Shown: positions 7,986 to 16,776, counted from the first letter of the stretch. The stretch: DNA of 64,000 nucleotides from an uncultured Oscillospiraceae bacterium (GCA_949841355.1 CATKZP010000012.1:23196-87195), one strand, 5' to 3'. Notes: generated by a model from the letters alone, not told the origin. Made by a program: numbers and translations.

Positions 7986-9401
7986 ATGGTATTCAGCAGC
8001 CTGCTGTTCCTTTTGTTCTTCCTGCCCGCGCTGTTTTTGTGCTACTTCTGCATTCCCCGGCGCTTCCGCGCCGGGCGCAACGGAGTGCTGCTGGCCTTCA
8101 GCCTGTTTTTTTACGCCTGCGGCGGCGTCAGCTATCTGCCCGTGCTGCTGTGCTCCGTGGCCGTCAACTACCTGTGCGGCCTGATGGCGGCTCCCGGGCG
8201 GGCCCAGGCCGTCCGGCGGGCCGGGCTGTGGGGCGCGGTGGTCCTGGGGCTTGGGCTGCTGGGCTGGTTTAAGTACGCCGGCTTCCTCTCCGCCAACCTC
8301 AGCCGCCTGGGCGTGCGGCTGGACCTGCCCCAGATCGTGCTGCCCATCGGCATCTCCTTCTTCACCTTCCAGGGGCTGAGCTACGTCATCGACGTGTACC
8401 GGGGGGACGCCCCCTGCCAGCGCAATCCCTTCTATGTGGCCCTCTACGTGGCCCTGTTCCCCCAGCTGGTGGCCGGTCCTATCGTGCGCTACTCCACCGT
8501 GGCCCAGGAGATCACCGGCCGGGAGGAGTCCCTGTCCCAGTTCTCCCAGGGGGCGGTCCGGTTCCTGTTCGGGCTGGGCAAGAAGATGCTGCTGGCCAAC
8601 GCCATGGGCGAGATTGCCGACGCCGTGTTCGCCCAGCCCCCCGCCTTTATGGCCGCCGCCACGGCGTGGGTGGGCGCGGCGGCCTACACCCTTCAGATCT
8701 ACTTCGACTTCTCCGCCTATTCCGACATGGCCATCGGCCTGGGGCGGATGTTCGGCTTTCACTTCCTGGAAAACTTCGACTACCCCTATATCGCCCAGTC
8801 GGTCACCGAGTTCTGGCGGCGGTGGCATATCTCCCTGTCCTCCTGGTTCCGGGACTACGTCTACATTCCCCTGGGGGGCAGCCGCCGCTCCCCGGCCCGG
8901 AACCTGCTCAATCTGGCGGTGGTCTGGCTGCTCACCGGGCTGTGGCACGGCGCGGCGTGGACCTTCGTGCTGTGGGGCGGCTGGTTTTTCCTCCTCCTGG
9001 CCGGAGAGCGGCTGGTGTGGGGCCAGGGGCTGGCCCGCCTGCCCCGGATTTTCCGGCACGGGTATGTCCTGCTGGCGGTGATGGCCAGCTGGGTGCTGTT
9101 CCGCTCCCCTGACGCGGCCTACGCGGCGGCCTATTTTCAGGCCATGCTGGGCCTGGGGGGCGGGACGGACGGCCAGGCGGTCTACTGTCTGCTCCAATAC
9201 TGGCCGGAGTGGACCGCCTGCCTCATCGCCGCCCTGCCGGTGAAGCGCTGGCTGGAGGCCAGACTGCCTGAGGAGGGGACCGGTTTCGCCGCGGCGGTCC
9301 GGACCTGGTTCCCCAAGCTGGCGGCGCTGGCGCTGCTGACGCTGTCCTACGTCAAGCTGGCCTCGGGCAGCTTCAATCCCTTTATCTACTTTCAGTTTTG
9401 A
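7986..9401 (+). CDS. MBOAT family O-acyltransferase (AlgI/DltB-like)
   Basis: 471 residues with about ten membrane helices. The family core is clear: an N-terminal VFSSLLFLLFFLPALFL, then GISFFTFQGLSYVIDVYRG, FPQLVAGPIVRY, FDFSAYSDMAIGLGRMFGF, and the catalytic-histidine loop LLTGLWHGAAWTFVLWG. These enzymes move an acyl (usually acetyl) group from the cytoplasm across the membrane onto an exported polysaccharide or other surface polymer. The ATG has GGCGGTGA ahead of it. The next gene, 14 bases downstream, encodes the DHHW-type partner that usually completes the transfer. No polysaccharide synthase gene is nearby, so the acceptor is unknown. Confidence 0.93.
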   Translation: MVFSSLLFLLFFLPALFLCYFCIPRRFRAGRNGVLLAFSLFFYACGGVSYLPVLLCSVAVNYLCGLMAAPGRAQAVRRAGLWGAVVLGLGLLGWFKYAGFLSANLSRLGVRLDLPQIVLPIGISFFTFQGLSYVIDVYRGDAPCQRNPFYVALYVALFPQLVAGPIVRYSTVAQEITGREESLSQFSQGAVRFLFGLGKKMLLANAMGEIADAVFAQPPAFMAAATAWVGAAAYTLQIYFDFSAYSDMAIGLGRMFGFHFLENFDYPYIAQSVTEFWRRWHISLSSWFRDYVYIPLGGSRRSPARNLLNLAVVWLLTGLWHGAAWTFVLWGGWFFLLLAGERLVWGQGLARLPRIFRHGYVLLAVMASWVLFRSPDAAYAAAYFQAMLGLGGGTDGQAVYCLLQYWPEWTACLIAALPVKRWLEARLPEEGTGFAAAVRTWFPKLAALALLTLSYVKLASGSFNPFIYFQF

Positions 9402-9415
9402 GGAGGCGGCATCAG

Positions 9416-10597
9416 ATGAAACGGATCGCGGAGCGCCTCATGGCCGTGTGCTTTCTGGGCTTTCTGGCGGCGGGGCTGGCCGCCTGCCTGCTGCGGGATC
9501 GTCAGGACGTCTCCTTCTGGGAAAACCGTATGCTGGCCGCCCTCCCCCAGCCCGGCCCCGAGAGCGTGGCGGACGGCAGCTATTTCACCCAGATGGAACG
9601 CTATCTGGCCGACCACGCCCCCCTGCGCACCACTCTGCTCAAGCTCAAAACCCGCTGTGACCTGACCCTGGGCCGCCCGGTGGTCAACGATGTGGTCGTC
9701 ACCCGGGACAGCCTGCTCCCCTTCCTGCCTTACGGCATTGACAGCCAGGAGGACATCGACCGCTGGGCCGGCCTCATGGCGGACAATCTGGCCGGCATCA
9801 ACGCCGCGGTGACGGAGTACGGCGGGTATTTCTTATACGCGGTGGTCCCCTGCCAGTCCGTCTCCCGGGCGGACGAATACCCCTGGTACCTCAACAGCGA
9901 GGCCCGGCGCAGTCAGATGAAGAGCGCGTCCATGGCCCGGGCCATGGCGGAGCGGGGCGTACCCTTCCTGGATGTGGAGGCCGCTCTGGCCCAGTCGGGC
10001 GGCTCGGCGCAGTACGCCTCCCGGGTAGACAACCACTACTCCATGGAGGGCGCCTTTGAGACGTACCGGCTGATTCTGGAACAGGCGGCGCAGGACACCG
10101 GACTGTCCTTTCCCATACTCACCCAAGACGACTTCACCTTGGAGACGCTGCCCAACGACTACCTGGGTTCCCGGGAGCGCAAGCTGCTGAACCTGGAGCG
10201 GCGGGAGGAACAGCTGTCCATTCTGCTGCCCAAGGAGCCCGTCCCCTTCACCCGCTGGGATAACGGCGAGCCCGCCGGTTCCGGCGTGTACCGTCTGCCC
10301 GCCGGCCCGGAGGAGGAAGTGGACTACAGCCTCTACATGGGGGGCGACATCGCCAACACCGTCATCCATACCGGCCGGGAGGAGCTGCCCAGCATCCTCA
10401 TCTACGGCGACAGCTTCACCAACCCCGTGGAGTGCCTGGCCTACCTCAGCTTTGACGAGACCCACTCCCTGGACCTGCGCCACTACCGCGACATGGGGCT
10501 TTTGGACTACATCCGGCAATTCCGGCCGGAGCTGGTGGTGTGCATCCGGGATTACGACTTCATGATGGCCCCCGACGGAAACGGCGGCGGGGATTGA
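9416..10597 (+). CDS. DHHW/AlgJ-like protein, partner of MBOAT acyltransferase
   Basis: 393 residues. An N-terminal membrane anchor (MAVCFLGFLAAGLAACLL) is followed by ENRMLAALPQP and the family hallmark YLADHAPLR. The SGNH-like fold shows DNHYSMEGAF (the DHHW position) and a late ILIYGDSFTNPVECL, where Ser in GDS is the expected nucleophile. Such proteins act outside the membrane, taking the acyl group delivered by the MBOAT enzyme and placing it on the polymer. ATG chosen because AGGAGG overlaps the preceding stop codon at proper distance. Confidence 0.85.
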   Translation: MKRIAERLMAVCFLGFLAAGLAACLLRDRQDVSFWENRMLAALPQPGPESVADGSYFTQMERYLADHAPLRTTLLKLKTRCDLTLGRPVVNDVVVTRDSLLPFLPYGIDSQEDIDRWAGLMADNLAGINAAVTEYGGYFLYAVVPCQSVSRADEYPWYLNSEARRSQMKSASMARAMAERGVPFLDVEAALAQSGGSAQYASRVDNHYSMEGAFETYRLILEQAAQDTGLSFPILTQDDFTLETLPNDYLGSRERKLLNLERREEQLSILLPKEPVPFTRWDNGEPAGSGVYRLPAGPEEEVDYSLYMGGDIANTVIHTGREELPSILIYGDSFTNPVECLAYLSFDETHSLDLRHYRDMGLLDYIRQFRPELVVCIRDYDFMMAPDGNGGGD

Positions 10598-10711
10598 CCG
10601 CCAAACGGGGGTTTTGCCGCCGCATATCGGGATATACTGTAACCACGCCAGCCGCCGGGACCTCAGCGGCCTGAACTTCAAACTATTTTACGCAGAAAGG
10701 TCGGAATTGCT

Positions 10712-12250
10712 ATGGACAGCCAGTGGAAAAGCACCTTCCGCGAAGAGATCGAGGACTTTAAGGACACCATCGGCGCGTTTGACCGGGGAGAGCTGGACCG
10801 GAAAGCCTACAAGGGCATGTCCGGCGGCATGGGCAGCTATGCCCAGCGGGACCCCGCCCGGCACATGCTGCGCCTGCGCATGGCGGGCGGACGGCTCACC
10901 ATGGAGCGGCTGAAATTCCTGGCCGGCGCGGTGGAACGCGGTCAGGCGGGCCGGATCAAGCTCACCACCTGCCAGACCATCCAGCTCCACGACCTGTCCG
11001 CCGATCAGGTCCCCCAGCTGATGGAGCAGGCCATGGACAGCGCCATCTACAGCAAGGGCGGCGGCGGGGACAATCCCCGCAACGTGATGTGCAGCCCCCT
11101 GGCGGGCGTCCAGCCTGGGGAGTGCTTCGCCCCCACCCCCTGGGCGGAGGCGGCGGCGGACTACCTGCTGTCCATCTGCCGGGAGATTCACATGCCCCGC
11201 AAGCTGAAAATCGCCTTTTCCAACGGCGTGGACGACAGCGTCCACACCGCCTTCCGGGACATGGGCTTCCTGGCCCGGCCGGACGGTGCCTTCTCCCTGC
11301 GCATCGCCGGGGGACTGGGGGCGGCCGGCCCCGCCATGGGCGTGCTGGCAGCGGAGCGCGTGGAGCCCCGGCAGGTGCTGTACTATATCCGCGCCATGAT
11401 CGACACCTTCTGTGCCCACGGCAATTACGAGAACCGGGCCAAGGCCCGCACCCGCTTCATGCAGGAAACCCTGGGCCCGGACGGGCTGAAAAAGGCGTTT
11501 TTGGACAACGTGGCGGCCCGGATGGCCGAGGGCGGGCTGGACGTGGAGCCCCCGGCCGCCCCCGCCCCCAAAAGCGGAGACGGGTGGATCGTCCACCCCC
11601 GGGCCATCCCTCAGAAGCAACCGGGGCTGTATGCGGTGAAGTACCACCCCATCGGCGGCCTGCTGCCCCCGGACAAGCCGGGACAGCTGTACAGGCTGCT
11701 CCAAAACGTGGAGGGCGCGGAGATCCGCGTCGCCCCCGACGAGACGCTCTACCTCATCAACCTCACCGCCGCCGAGGCGGATAGGGCGCTGGCCGCCACC
11801 GGGGACGGCGCCTGCACCGAGTTTGAGCACAGCGTGGCCTGCATCGGCGCGGCAGTGTGCCAGCAGGGCGTGCGGGACAGCCAGAGCACCCTTCGCGCCC
11901 TGGTGGACGCAGTGCGCGCCGCCGGCGTCCCCGACGGAGCCCTGCCCCGCATATGCGTTTCCGGCTGTCCCTCCAGCTGCTCGGCCCATCAGGCCGGGGC
12001 CATCGGCTTCCAGGGCGGGGTGAAGCTGGTGGATCAGACCCCCCAGCCCGCTTTCCGTATGTACCTGGGGGGCAGCGACCGGCCCGGCGAAGCCCGCTTC
12101 GGCCAGCTGGCGGGCGCCATTTTGGAGGCCGACCTGCCCGCCCTGCTCACCGAGCTGGGGCTGGCAGCCGCCGCCCGGGGAGAGAGCTGGGCGCAGTGGT
12201 CCGCCGCCCACCCCGAGGAGCGGGACGCCATCATCGCCAAATACGCCTGA
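10712..12250 (+). CDS. Siroheme nitrite/sulfite reductase family protein
   Basis: 512 residues, the usual size of one-subunit ferredoxin-type nitrite or sulfite reductases (NirA/CysI family) with two tandem half-domains. The siroheme/[4Fe-4S] cysteines are present as C-x5-C (ACIGAAVC, Cys377 and Cys383) and C-x3-C (GCPSSC, Cys419 and Cys423). The N-terminal half has GRIKLTTCQTIQLHDL and NPRNVMCSPLAGV, typical of the siroheme-proximal strand. It would carry out six-electron reduction of nitrite or sulfite in the cytoplasm. No flavoprotein or ferredoxin partner is encoded nearby. An ABC transporter of the iron-siderophore/corrinoid class follows three bases later, an uncommon pairing. Substrate is not decided by sequence. 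Confidence 0.85.
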   Translation: MDSQWKSTFREEIEDFKDTIGAFDRGELDRKAYKGMSGGMGSYAQRDPARHMLRLRMAGGRLTMERLKFLAGAVERGQAGRIKLTTCQTIQLHDLSADQVPQLMEQAMDSAIYSKGGGGDNPRNVMCSPLAGVQPGECFAPTPWAEAAADYLLSICREIHMPRKLKIAFSNGVDDSVHTAFRDMGFLARPDGAFSLRIAGGLGAAGPAMGVLAAERVEPRQVLYYIRAMIDTFCAHGNYENRAKARTRFMQETLGPDGLKKAFLDNVAARMAEGGLDVEPPAAPAPKSGDGWIVHPRAIPQKQPGLYAVKYHPIGGLLPPDKPGQLYRLLQNVEGAEIRVAPDETLYLINLTAAEADRALAATGDGACTEFEHSVACIGAAVCQQGVRDSQSTLRALVDAVRAAGVPDGALPRICVSGCPSSCSAHQAGAIGFQGGVKLVDQTPQPAFRMYLGGSDRPGEARFGQLAGAILEADLPALLTELGLAAAARGESWAQWSAAHPEERDAIIAKYA

Positions 12251-12253
12251 GCT

Positions 12254-13204
12254 ATGCCGAGACGACGCATCGCCTGGGCGCTGCTCCTGGCCGTTCTGCT
12301 GGCGGCGGGGGGCTGCGGCGCGCCCGCCGCTCCGGAATCCGCCCCCGCCGGGGAGGAGACCGTCTCCTTCACCGACAGCCTGGGGCAGGAGTTCACCCTC
12401 CCCCGGCCCCACCGGGTGGCCGCCCTCATCGGCAGCTTTGCCGACATCTGGCTGCTGGCCGGCGGGGAGGACTCCCTGGCCGCCACCGCCAACGACGCCT
12501 GGGAGTCCTATGGCCTGGAGCTGGGCGAGGGGGTGGCCAGCATCGGCTCGGGCATGAAGCCCAGCGCGGAGCTGGTGCTGGCCGCCCGGCCGGACTTCAT
12601 TCTGGCCAGCTCCATTTCCAGCTCCAACTTGGAGCTTCAGGAGACCTTCCGGCAGGCGGGCATACCCGCCGCCTACTTCGACGTGGCCTCTTTTGACGAC
12701 TATCTGGAGCTGCTGGAACTGTGCGCCCGGCTCACCGGCTGTCCGGAACGCTATGAGCTGTACGGCGCCCAGGTGAAGGCCCGGGCGGACGCCGCCCTGG
12801 CCCGCCAGGACGGCAGCGCCCCCACGGTGCTCACCATCCAGGTCTCCGGGCGCAGCTGCGTAGTGAAGGGCAGCGGGGGCAATGTGCTGGGGGAGCTGCT
12901 GTCCGCCCTGGGGTGCGTGAACATCGCTGACCGGGAGGGCGCGCTGCTGGAGGACCTGAGCCTGGAGGCCATCATCCAGGCCGACCCGGACTATATTTTC
13001 GCCGTCCATCACGGCACCGACACCGCCGCGGCCCAGGAGAATCTGGAGGCGTCCCTGCTGTCCAACCCCGCCTGGGCGGGGCTGCGGGCGGTGCGGGAGG
13101 GGCGCTTTTACACCATGGACCGCAGGCTGTTCAGCCTGAAGCCCAACGCGCTGTGGGGGGAAGCCTATGAAACGCTGGCGGACATCCTGTACCCGGCCGC
13201 TTAA
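12254..13204 (+). CDS. ABC transporter substrate-binding lipoprotein (siderophore/iron/corrinoid class)
   Basis: 316 residues with a lipoprotein signal ending in LAAGGC (Cys21). The mature part has the cluster A-II (FepB/BtuF-like) pattern: an initial VSFTDSLGQEFTLPRPHRVAA, a long backbone helix between lobes, and a final EAYETLADILYPA. It binds a metal chelate outside the cell for the permease and ATPase that follow. It starts three bases after the reductase stop and overlaps the permease gene by 38 bases, so the four genes form one operon. Ligand could be a ferric siderophore, heme or a cobamide; sequence alone does not decide. Confidence 0.9.
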   Translation: MPRRRIAWALLLAVLLAAGGCGAPAAPESAPAGEETVSFTDSLGQEFTLPRPHRVAALIGSFADIWLLAGGEDSLAATANDAWESYGLELGEGVASIGSGMKPSAELVLAARPDFILASSISSSNLELQETFRQAGIPAAYFDVASFDDYLELLELCARLTGCPERYELYGAQVKARADAALARQDGSAPTVLTIQVSGRSCVVKGSGGNVLGELLSALGCVNIADREGALLEDLSLEAIIQADPDYIFAVHHGTDTAAAQENLEASLLSNPAWAGLRAVREGRFYTMDRRLFSLKPNALWGEAYETLADILYPAA

Positions 13205-14186
13205 AAGGCCCCTGGGCCTCGTCCTCTGCCTGGGGGCGCTCACCGTCCTGGCGGGGCTGGCAAGCCTGGCCCTCGGCGCGGCGGACATACCCCCCGGGGA
13301 GGTGCTGGCCGCCCTGCTGGGCCGGGGCGGGGCGGTTCAGACCCAAATCGTCCTCTACGCCCGGCTGCCCCGGCTGTGCGGCTGCCTGCTGGCCGGGTCG
13401 GCGCTGGCCTCCGCCGGAGTCATCATCCAGGGGGTGCTGGCCAACCCCCTGGCCGCACCCAACGTCATCGGCGTGAACGCCGGGGCGGGGCTGGCCGCCG
13501 CCCTCTGCTGCGCCGCCGCTCCTTCCAGCGTCCTGCTCACCCCCATCGCCGCCTTTGCCGGAGCGCTGGCGGGGGTGCTGCTGGTGCTGTTCATCTCGGA
13601 GCGGGCGGGGGCCTCCCGCATCACCCTGGTGCTGGCCGGGGTGGCCCTGTCCAGCATGTTCAGCGCCGGCATCGACGCCGTGCTCACCTTTTTCCCCGAC
13701 GCGCTGAGCGGCTACACCGACTTCCGCATCGGCGGAGTGAAGAACCTGTCCATGGCCCGGCTGGCCCCGGCGTTCTGGATCATCCTGCTCTCCCTGCTGG
13801 CGGCGCTGTCCCTGTCCAGCCGCCTGGACCTACTCCTGCTGGGCCGGGAGACCGCCCAGAGCCTGGGCCTGCCCGTGGGCGGCACGCGGATGCTCCTGCT
13901 GTCGCTGGCCGCCGCGCTGGCGGGAGCCGCGGTGAGCTTCGCGGGGCTTTTGGGCTTCGTGGGCCTTCTCACCCCCCATATCATGCGCCGCCTCATCGGG
14001 GAGGACAGCTTTCCTCTGCTGCTCTGCTCCGCCTTGGGCGGGGCGCTGCTGCTCACTGTATGCGACCTCCTGGCCCGGCTGCTCTTCGCCCCCTTCGAGC
14101 TGCCCCTGGGGGTGGTGCTCTCCCTCGCCGGCGGGCCCTTTTTCCTCTGGCTGCTCCTGCGGCAGAGAGGAGGGCGGCGGACGTGA
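13167..14186 (+). CDS. FecCD family ABC transporter permease
   Basis: 339 residues with about nine to ten membrane helices. FecCD hallmarks are visible: RLPRLCGCLLAGSALASAGV followed by IQGVLANPLAAPNVIGVNAG, LVLAGVALSSMFSA, and the ATPase-contact region FVGLLTPHIMRRLIG. As a homodimer it would form the channel for the chelate delivered by the upstream lipoprotein. Its start lies inside the binding-protein gene and its TGA overlaps the GTG of the ATPase gene by four bases, indicating translational coupling. Confidence 0.93.
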   Translation: MKRWRTSCTRPLKRPLGLVLCLGALTVLAGLASLALGAADIPPGEVLAALLGRGGAVQTQIVLYARLPRLCGCLLAGSALASAGVIIQGVLANPLAAPNVIGVNAGAGLAAALCCAAAPSSVLLTPIAAFAGALAGVLLVLFISERAGASRITLVLAGVALSSMFSAGIDAVLTFFPDALSGYTDFRIGGVKNLSMARLAPAFWIILLSLLAALSLSSRLDLLLLGRETAQSLGLPVGGTRMLLLSLAAALAGAAVSFAGLLGFVGLLTPHIMRRLIGEDSFPLLLCSALGGALLLTVCDLLARLLFAPFELPLGVVLSLAGGPFFLWLLLRQRGGRRT

Positions 14187-14938
14187 TCGAGCTGCGTGAC
14201 CTCCGGGCGGGCTACCCCGGGCGGCCGGTGCTGGACGGCGTGACCCTCTCCTTCCTCCCCGGGGAGGTACTGGCCATCCTGGGCCCCAACGGCTGCGGGA
14301 AGAGCACTCTTCTGCGCGCCGCCGCCGGCCTTCTGCCCATATCCGGCGGGGAGATCCTGCTGGACGGCGCGCCCATCGGCGCCTACACCCCCCGGCAGAT
14401 CGCCCAGCGGGCCGCCTACCTCCCCCAGTCCCGGCCCGTGCCCAGCATCACCGCCCGGCGCATGGTGCTCCACGGGCGCTTCCCCTACCTGTCCTACCCC
14501 CGCCGCTACGGCCGGGAGGACCACGAGATGGTGGACCAGGCCCTGGGCTGGGTGGGGGCCCGGGAGCTGGCGGACCGCCCCCTGCCCCAGCTGAGCGGGG
14601 GGCAGCGGCAGAAGATCTATCTGGCCATGGCCCTGGCCCAGGACGCCGCCGCCATCCTCATGGACGAGCCCACCACCTATCTGGACGTCTCCTGCCAGCT
14701 GGAGGTGATGGCCCTGGCCCACCGTCTGGCGGTCGAGGGCCGGGCGGTGGTGATGGTGCTGCACGACCTGTGCCTCGCCCTCCAGTACGCCCACCGGACC
14801 GCCCTGCTTCAGGCCGGGCGGCTGGTGCTGGCAGGCACGCCGGACGAGCTGTACCAAAGCCGGGCGCTGGAGCGGGTCATGGGCGTGGAGCTGGGGCAAA
14901 TCAAAACGGAGGGCGGCCCGCGGTATTACTACCGCTGA
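14183..14938 (+). CDS. ABC transporter ATP-binding protein (FepC/BtuD class)
   Basis: 251 residues. Walker A GPNGCGKST, Q-loop YLPQSRPVPS, signature LSGGQRQK, Walker B ILMDEPTTYLD and switch histidine VVMVLHDL are all intact. The Q-loop and LHGRFPYLSYPRRYG segment are typical of ATPases paired with FecCD permeases. GTG start overlaps the permease stop. It powers import of the metal chelate and closes the reductase-transporter operon. Confidence 0.93.
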   Translation: MIELRDLRAGYPGRPVLDGVTLSFLPGEVLAILGPNGCGKSTLLRAAAGLLPISGGEILLDGAPIGAYTPRQIAQRAAYLPQSRPVPSITARRMVLHGRFPYLSYPRRYGREDHEMVDQALGWVGARELADRPLPQLSGGQRQKIYLAMALAQDAAAILMDEPTTYLDVSCQLEVMALAHRLAVEGRAVVMVLHDLCLALQYAHRTALLQAGRLVLAGTPDELYQSRALERVMGVELGQIKTEGGPRYYYR

Positions 14939-14960
14939 CCGCCCTTCGGGCCGTTCTGCA

Positions 14961-15785
14961 CTATTTCCCCAGCTGGGCGCTGCGCCGCCAGGCCGCCAGC
15001 ACCGCGTTCATAACCGCCGCCCGCAGACCGCCCCGTTCCAGCTCCGCCACCCCCGCGATGGTGGACCCGCCGGGGGAGCACACCTCGTCCTTGAGCGCCC
15101 CGGGGTGCTTTCCCGTCTCCAGCACCATGGCCGCCGCGCCGAGCACTGTCTGGGCGGCGTACTCCAGGGCCTGGGCCCGGGGCAGTCCGGCCATGACGCC
15201 GCCGTCCGCCATGGCCTCGATGAAGGGGTAGACGAAGGCGGGGCCGCACCCGGCCACGGCGGAAAACTGGTCCATCAGCTCCTCGGGCACCCGCTCCACC
15301 CGGCCGGTGGCGGACAGAATCTCCTCCACACCGCGGATGCGGGGTTCCAGCTCCCCCCGCCGGGCGCACAGGGCAGTCATGCCCCTGCCGATGGCGGTGC
15401 AGGTGTTGGGCATGATCCGCAGCAGGGCTATGCCGCTCCCCGCGCCGCCCAGGGCCTCCTCCATGGCCTTGAGCTCCACCCCTGCGGCCATGGACACCAG
15501 CGTCTTGTCCGCCCCCTCCCGGTGGCACTGGGCCGCCGCGGGGGCCAGCTCCTCCAGCAGCGAACGCATACCCTGGGGCTTCACCCCCAGGAAAATGTAC
15601 TCCGCCTCCCGCACGGCGGCCACGTTATCCCGCACCGTGCAGCAGCCCAGTTGCTCCGCCAGCGCCTCCGCCTTGGACCGGGTGCGGTTGGCCAGCACCA
15701 CCTGGTCCGGACCCACCGCCCGGCACGCCGCCCGGGCCAGCGCTCCGCCCATGTTCCCCACGCCGATAAAGGCCGCTTTTTTCAT
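14961..15785 (-). CDS. proC: Pyrroline-5-carboxylate reductase
   Basis: 274 residues, full length for ProC. The Rossmann start AAFIGVGNMGGALARA binds NAD(P)H. The C-terminal domain has the catalytic/substrate signature with FSAVAGCGPAFVYPFIEAMA and DEVCSPGGSTIAGV. It makes proline from pyrroline-5-carboxylate in the cytoplasm. A monocistronic unit on the minus strand, with a TATAAT -10 and TTGCGC -35 upstream. It converges with the ABC transporter operon; the 22-base gap between them has no strong terminator. Confidence 0.95.
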   Translation of the reverse strand: MKKAAFIGVGNMGGALARAACRAVGPDQVVLANRTRSKAEALAEQLGCCTVRDNVAAVREAEYIFLGVKPQGMRSLLEELAPAAAQCHREGADKTLVSMAAGVELKAMEEALGGAGSGIALLRIMPNTCTAIGRGMTALCARRGELEPRIRGVEEILSATGRVERVPEELMDQFSAVAGCGPAFVYPFIEAMADGGVMAGLPRAQALEYAAQTVLGAAAMVLETGKHPGALKDEVCSPGGSTIAGVAELERGGLRAAVMNAVLAAWRRSAQLGK

Positions 15786-15817
15786 CCAAATCCCCGCCTT
15801 CCAGAAATTTATTCCCT

Positions 15818-15846
15818 ATTATAGCCCGTCCGGCTCCGGGGCGCAA
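15818..15846 (-). promoter_or_regulatory. Promoter of proC
   Basis: Minus-strand TTGCGC (15846-15841), 17-base spacer, TATAAT (15823-15818), about 33 bases before the start codon. Confidence 0.55.
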
Positions 15847-15853
15847 GTTGAAA

Positions 15854-15882
15854 TTGACAAACGGGAAAATTTTCGGTAAAAT
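15854..15882 (+). promoter_or_regulatory. Promoter of the Nif11-like small gene
   Basis: Consensus TTGACA (15854-15859), 17-base spacer, TAAAAT (15877-15882); the start codon follows about 30 bases later. Confidence 0.65.
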
Positions 15883-15912
15883 AAAGCGCCATCAATGAGA
15901 GGAGGGGACACC

Positions 15913-16137
15913 ATGGACATCAAAAAAGCCATCGAGGACATCGTGGAGAAGATCAAGGGCGACGAGGCCCTGCAAAAGCAGTTTCTCAGCGACCCCGCCG
16001 GAGCGCTGGAAAAGCTCACCGGCATCGACCTGCCCACCGACCAGCTGGACGCGGTGGTGAGCGGCGTCAAGGCCAAGCTCACCGCCGATAACATCGGTGA
16101 CGCAGTGAAGGGCCTGGGCAGTCTGTTCAAGAAGTAA
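15913..16137 (+). CDS. Small protein resembling Nif11/NHLP leader region
   Basis: 74 residues starting MDIKKAIEDIVEKIKGDEAL. ATG preceded by GAGAGGAGGGG. The segment FLSDPAGALEKLTGIDLPTD followed by a helix resembles the leader of Nif11/NHLP-type peptide precursors (F..DP.aaLe.l.Gi.lp). There is no Gly-Gly cleavage site, no Cys/Ser/Thr-rich core after it (the C-terminus is GDAVKGLGSLFKK), and no modification enzyme nearby. It has its own strong promoter and its own terminator. Probably a stand-alone regulatory or structural small protein that shares the leader fold; function unknown. Confidence 0.75.
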   Translation: MDIKKAIEDIVEKIKGDEALQKQFLSDPAGALEKLTGIDLPTDQLDAVVSGVKAKLTADNIGDAVKGLGSLFKK

Positions 16138-16147
16138 GGCAGAAAAG

Positions 16148-16179
16148 AAGTCCCGCCGGTTTTCCCGGCGGGACTTTTT
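16148..16179. terminator. Terminator between the small gene and the GNAT gene
   Basis: Twelve-base perfect stem AAGTCCCGCCGG with its complement at 16165-16176 and a T tract. It serves the plus-strand gene and, with A-rich left flank, may also act on the convergent minus gene. Confidence 0.88.
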
Positions 16180-16191
16180 GCGTTTGCGGGC

Positions 16192-16686
16192 TCACCGGCG
16201 GCGGTCATAGATCATCCGCAGCTCCGTGCAGGGCCTGCCCAGCGTGATTTCCGCCTCGGCCCCGTCGAAGCGGAAGCCGTACCGCTCATAGAAGCGGATG
16301 GCCCGCTCGTTCCCCTTCAGCACCCACAGGGCTGTCCTGCGAAAGGAGGAGAGGCGCTCCATCGCGGCGTTCATCAGCGCGTATCCGATCTGCCTGCCCT
16401 GGTATTCCTTCAGCACATAGATGGCGAAAATTTCGCCGCATTCCGTCAGCGTGCCGTCCCGGCAGGCGCCATAGGCCGCAAACCCAATCACCCGGTCCCC
16501 GTCCTTGGCCACCAGGGTATTGTCCGGCCAGCGGCGGGCGGCCTGGACGCAGGCGTCCAGGGTGACGCCCTCCATATACCCCGCGTCCACTAGCCCCGTA
16601 TAGGTCTCGTGCCAGGACTTATCGTGCACGTATCCCTTGCCGTCCATCTCCGCCTCGGTCTCCATGGGCTTGATCGTGAGGTTCAA
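16192..16686 (-). CDS. GNAT family N-acetyltransferase
   Basis: 164 residues. GNAT motif A is visible as IFAIYVLKEYQGRQIGYALM (acetyl-CoA pyrophosphate loop QGRQIG), followed by the C-terminal FYERYGFRFDG of motif B. TTG start chosen because GGAGGG lies seven bases upstream and the protein then begins MNLTIKP, which fits strand one; a TTG five codons upstream would overlap the ribosome site. Acceptor substrate is unknown; the small size and the SWHETYTGLV segment are typical of general small-molecule GNATs in Firmicutes. Confidence 0.85.
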   Translation of the reverse strand: MNLTIKPMETEAEMDGKGYVHDKSWHETYTGLVDAGYMEGVTLDACVQAARRWPDNTLVAKDGDRVIGFAAYGACRDGTLTECGEIFAIYVLKEYQGRQIGYALMNAAMERLSSFRRTALWVLKGNERAIRFYERYGFRFDGAEAEITLGRPCTELRMIYDRRR

Positions 16687-16776
16687 AAGGCATCCCTCCA
16701 ATATTGCTGTGGCGGCCCTATGGGCCTGCTCACGCTCAGTTGTAACGCTCGGGCTGGGCCCATAACGGGCCGGCCC

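Noticed and set aside
10688..13288. 866-codon open frame antisense to the siroheme reductase and binding-protein genes
   Set aside because: Composition artefact: low-complexity sequence, no motifs, and both plus-strand genes have intact catalytic and lipobox motifs.
16702..16776. GC-rich imperfect hairpin after leuA as terminator
   Set aside because: Stem is interrupted and no T tract follows on the minus strand.
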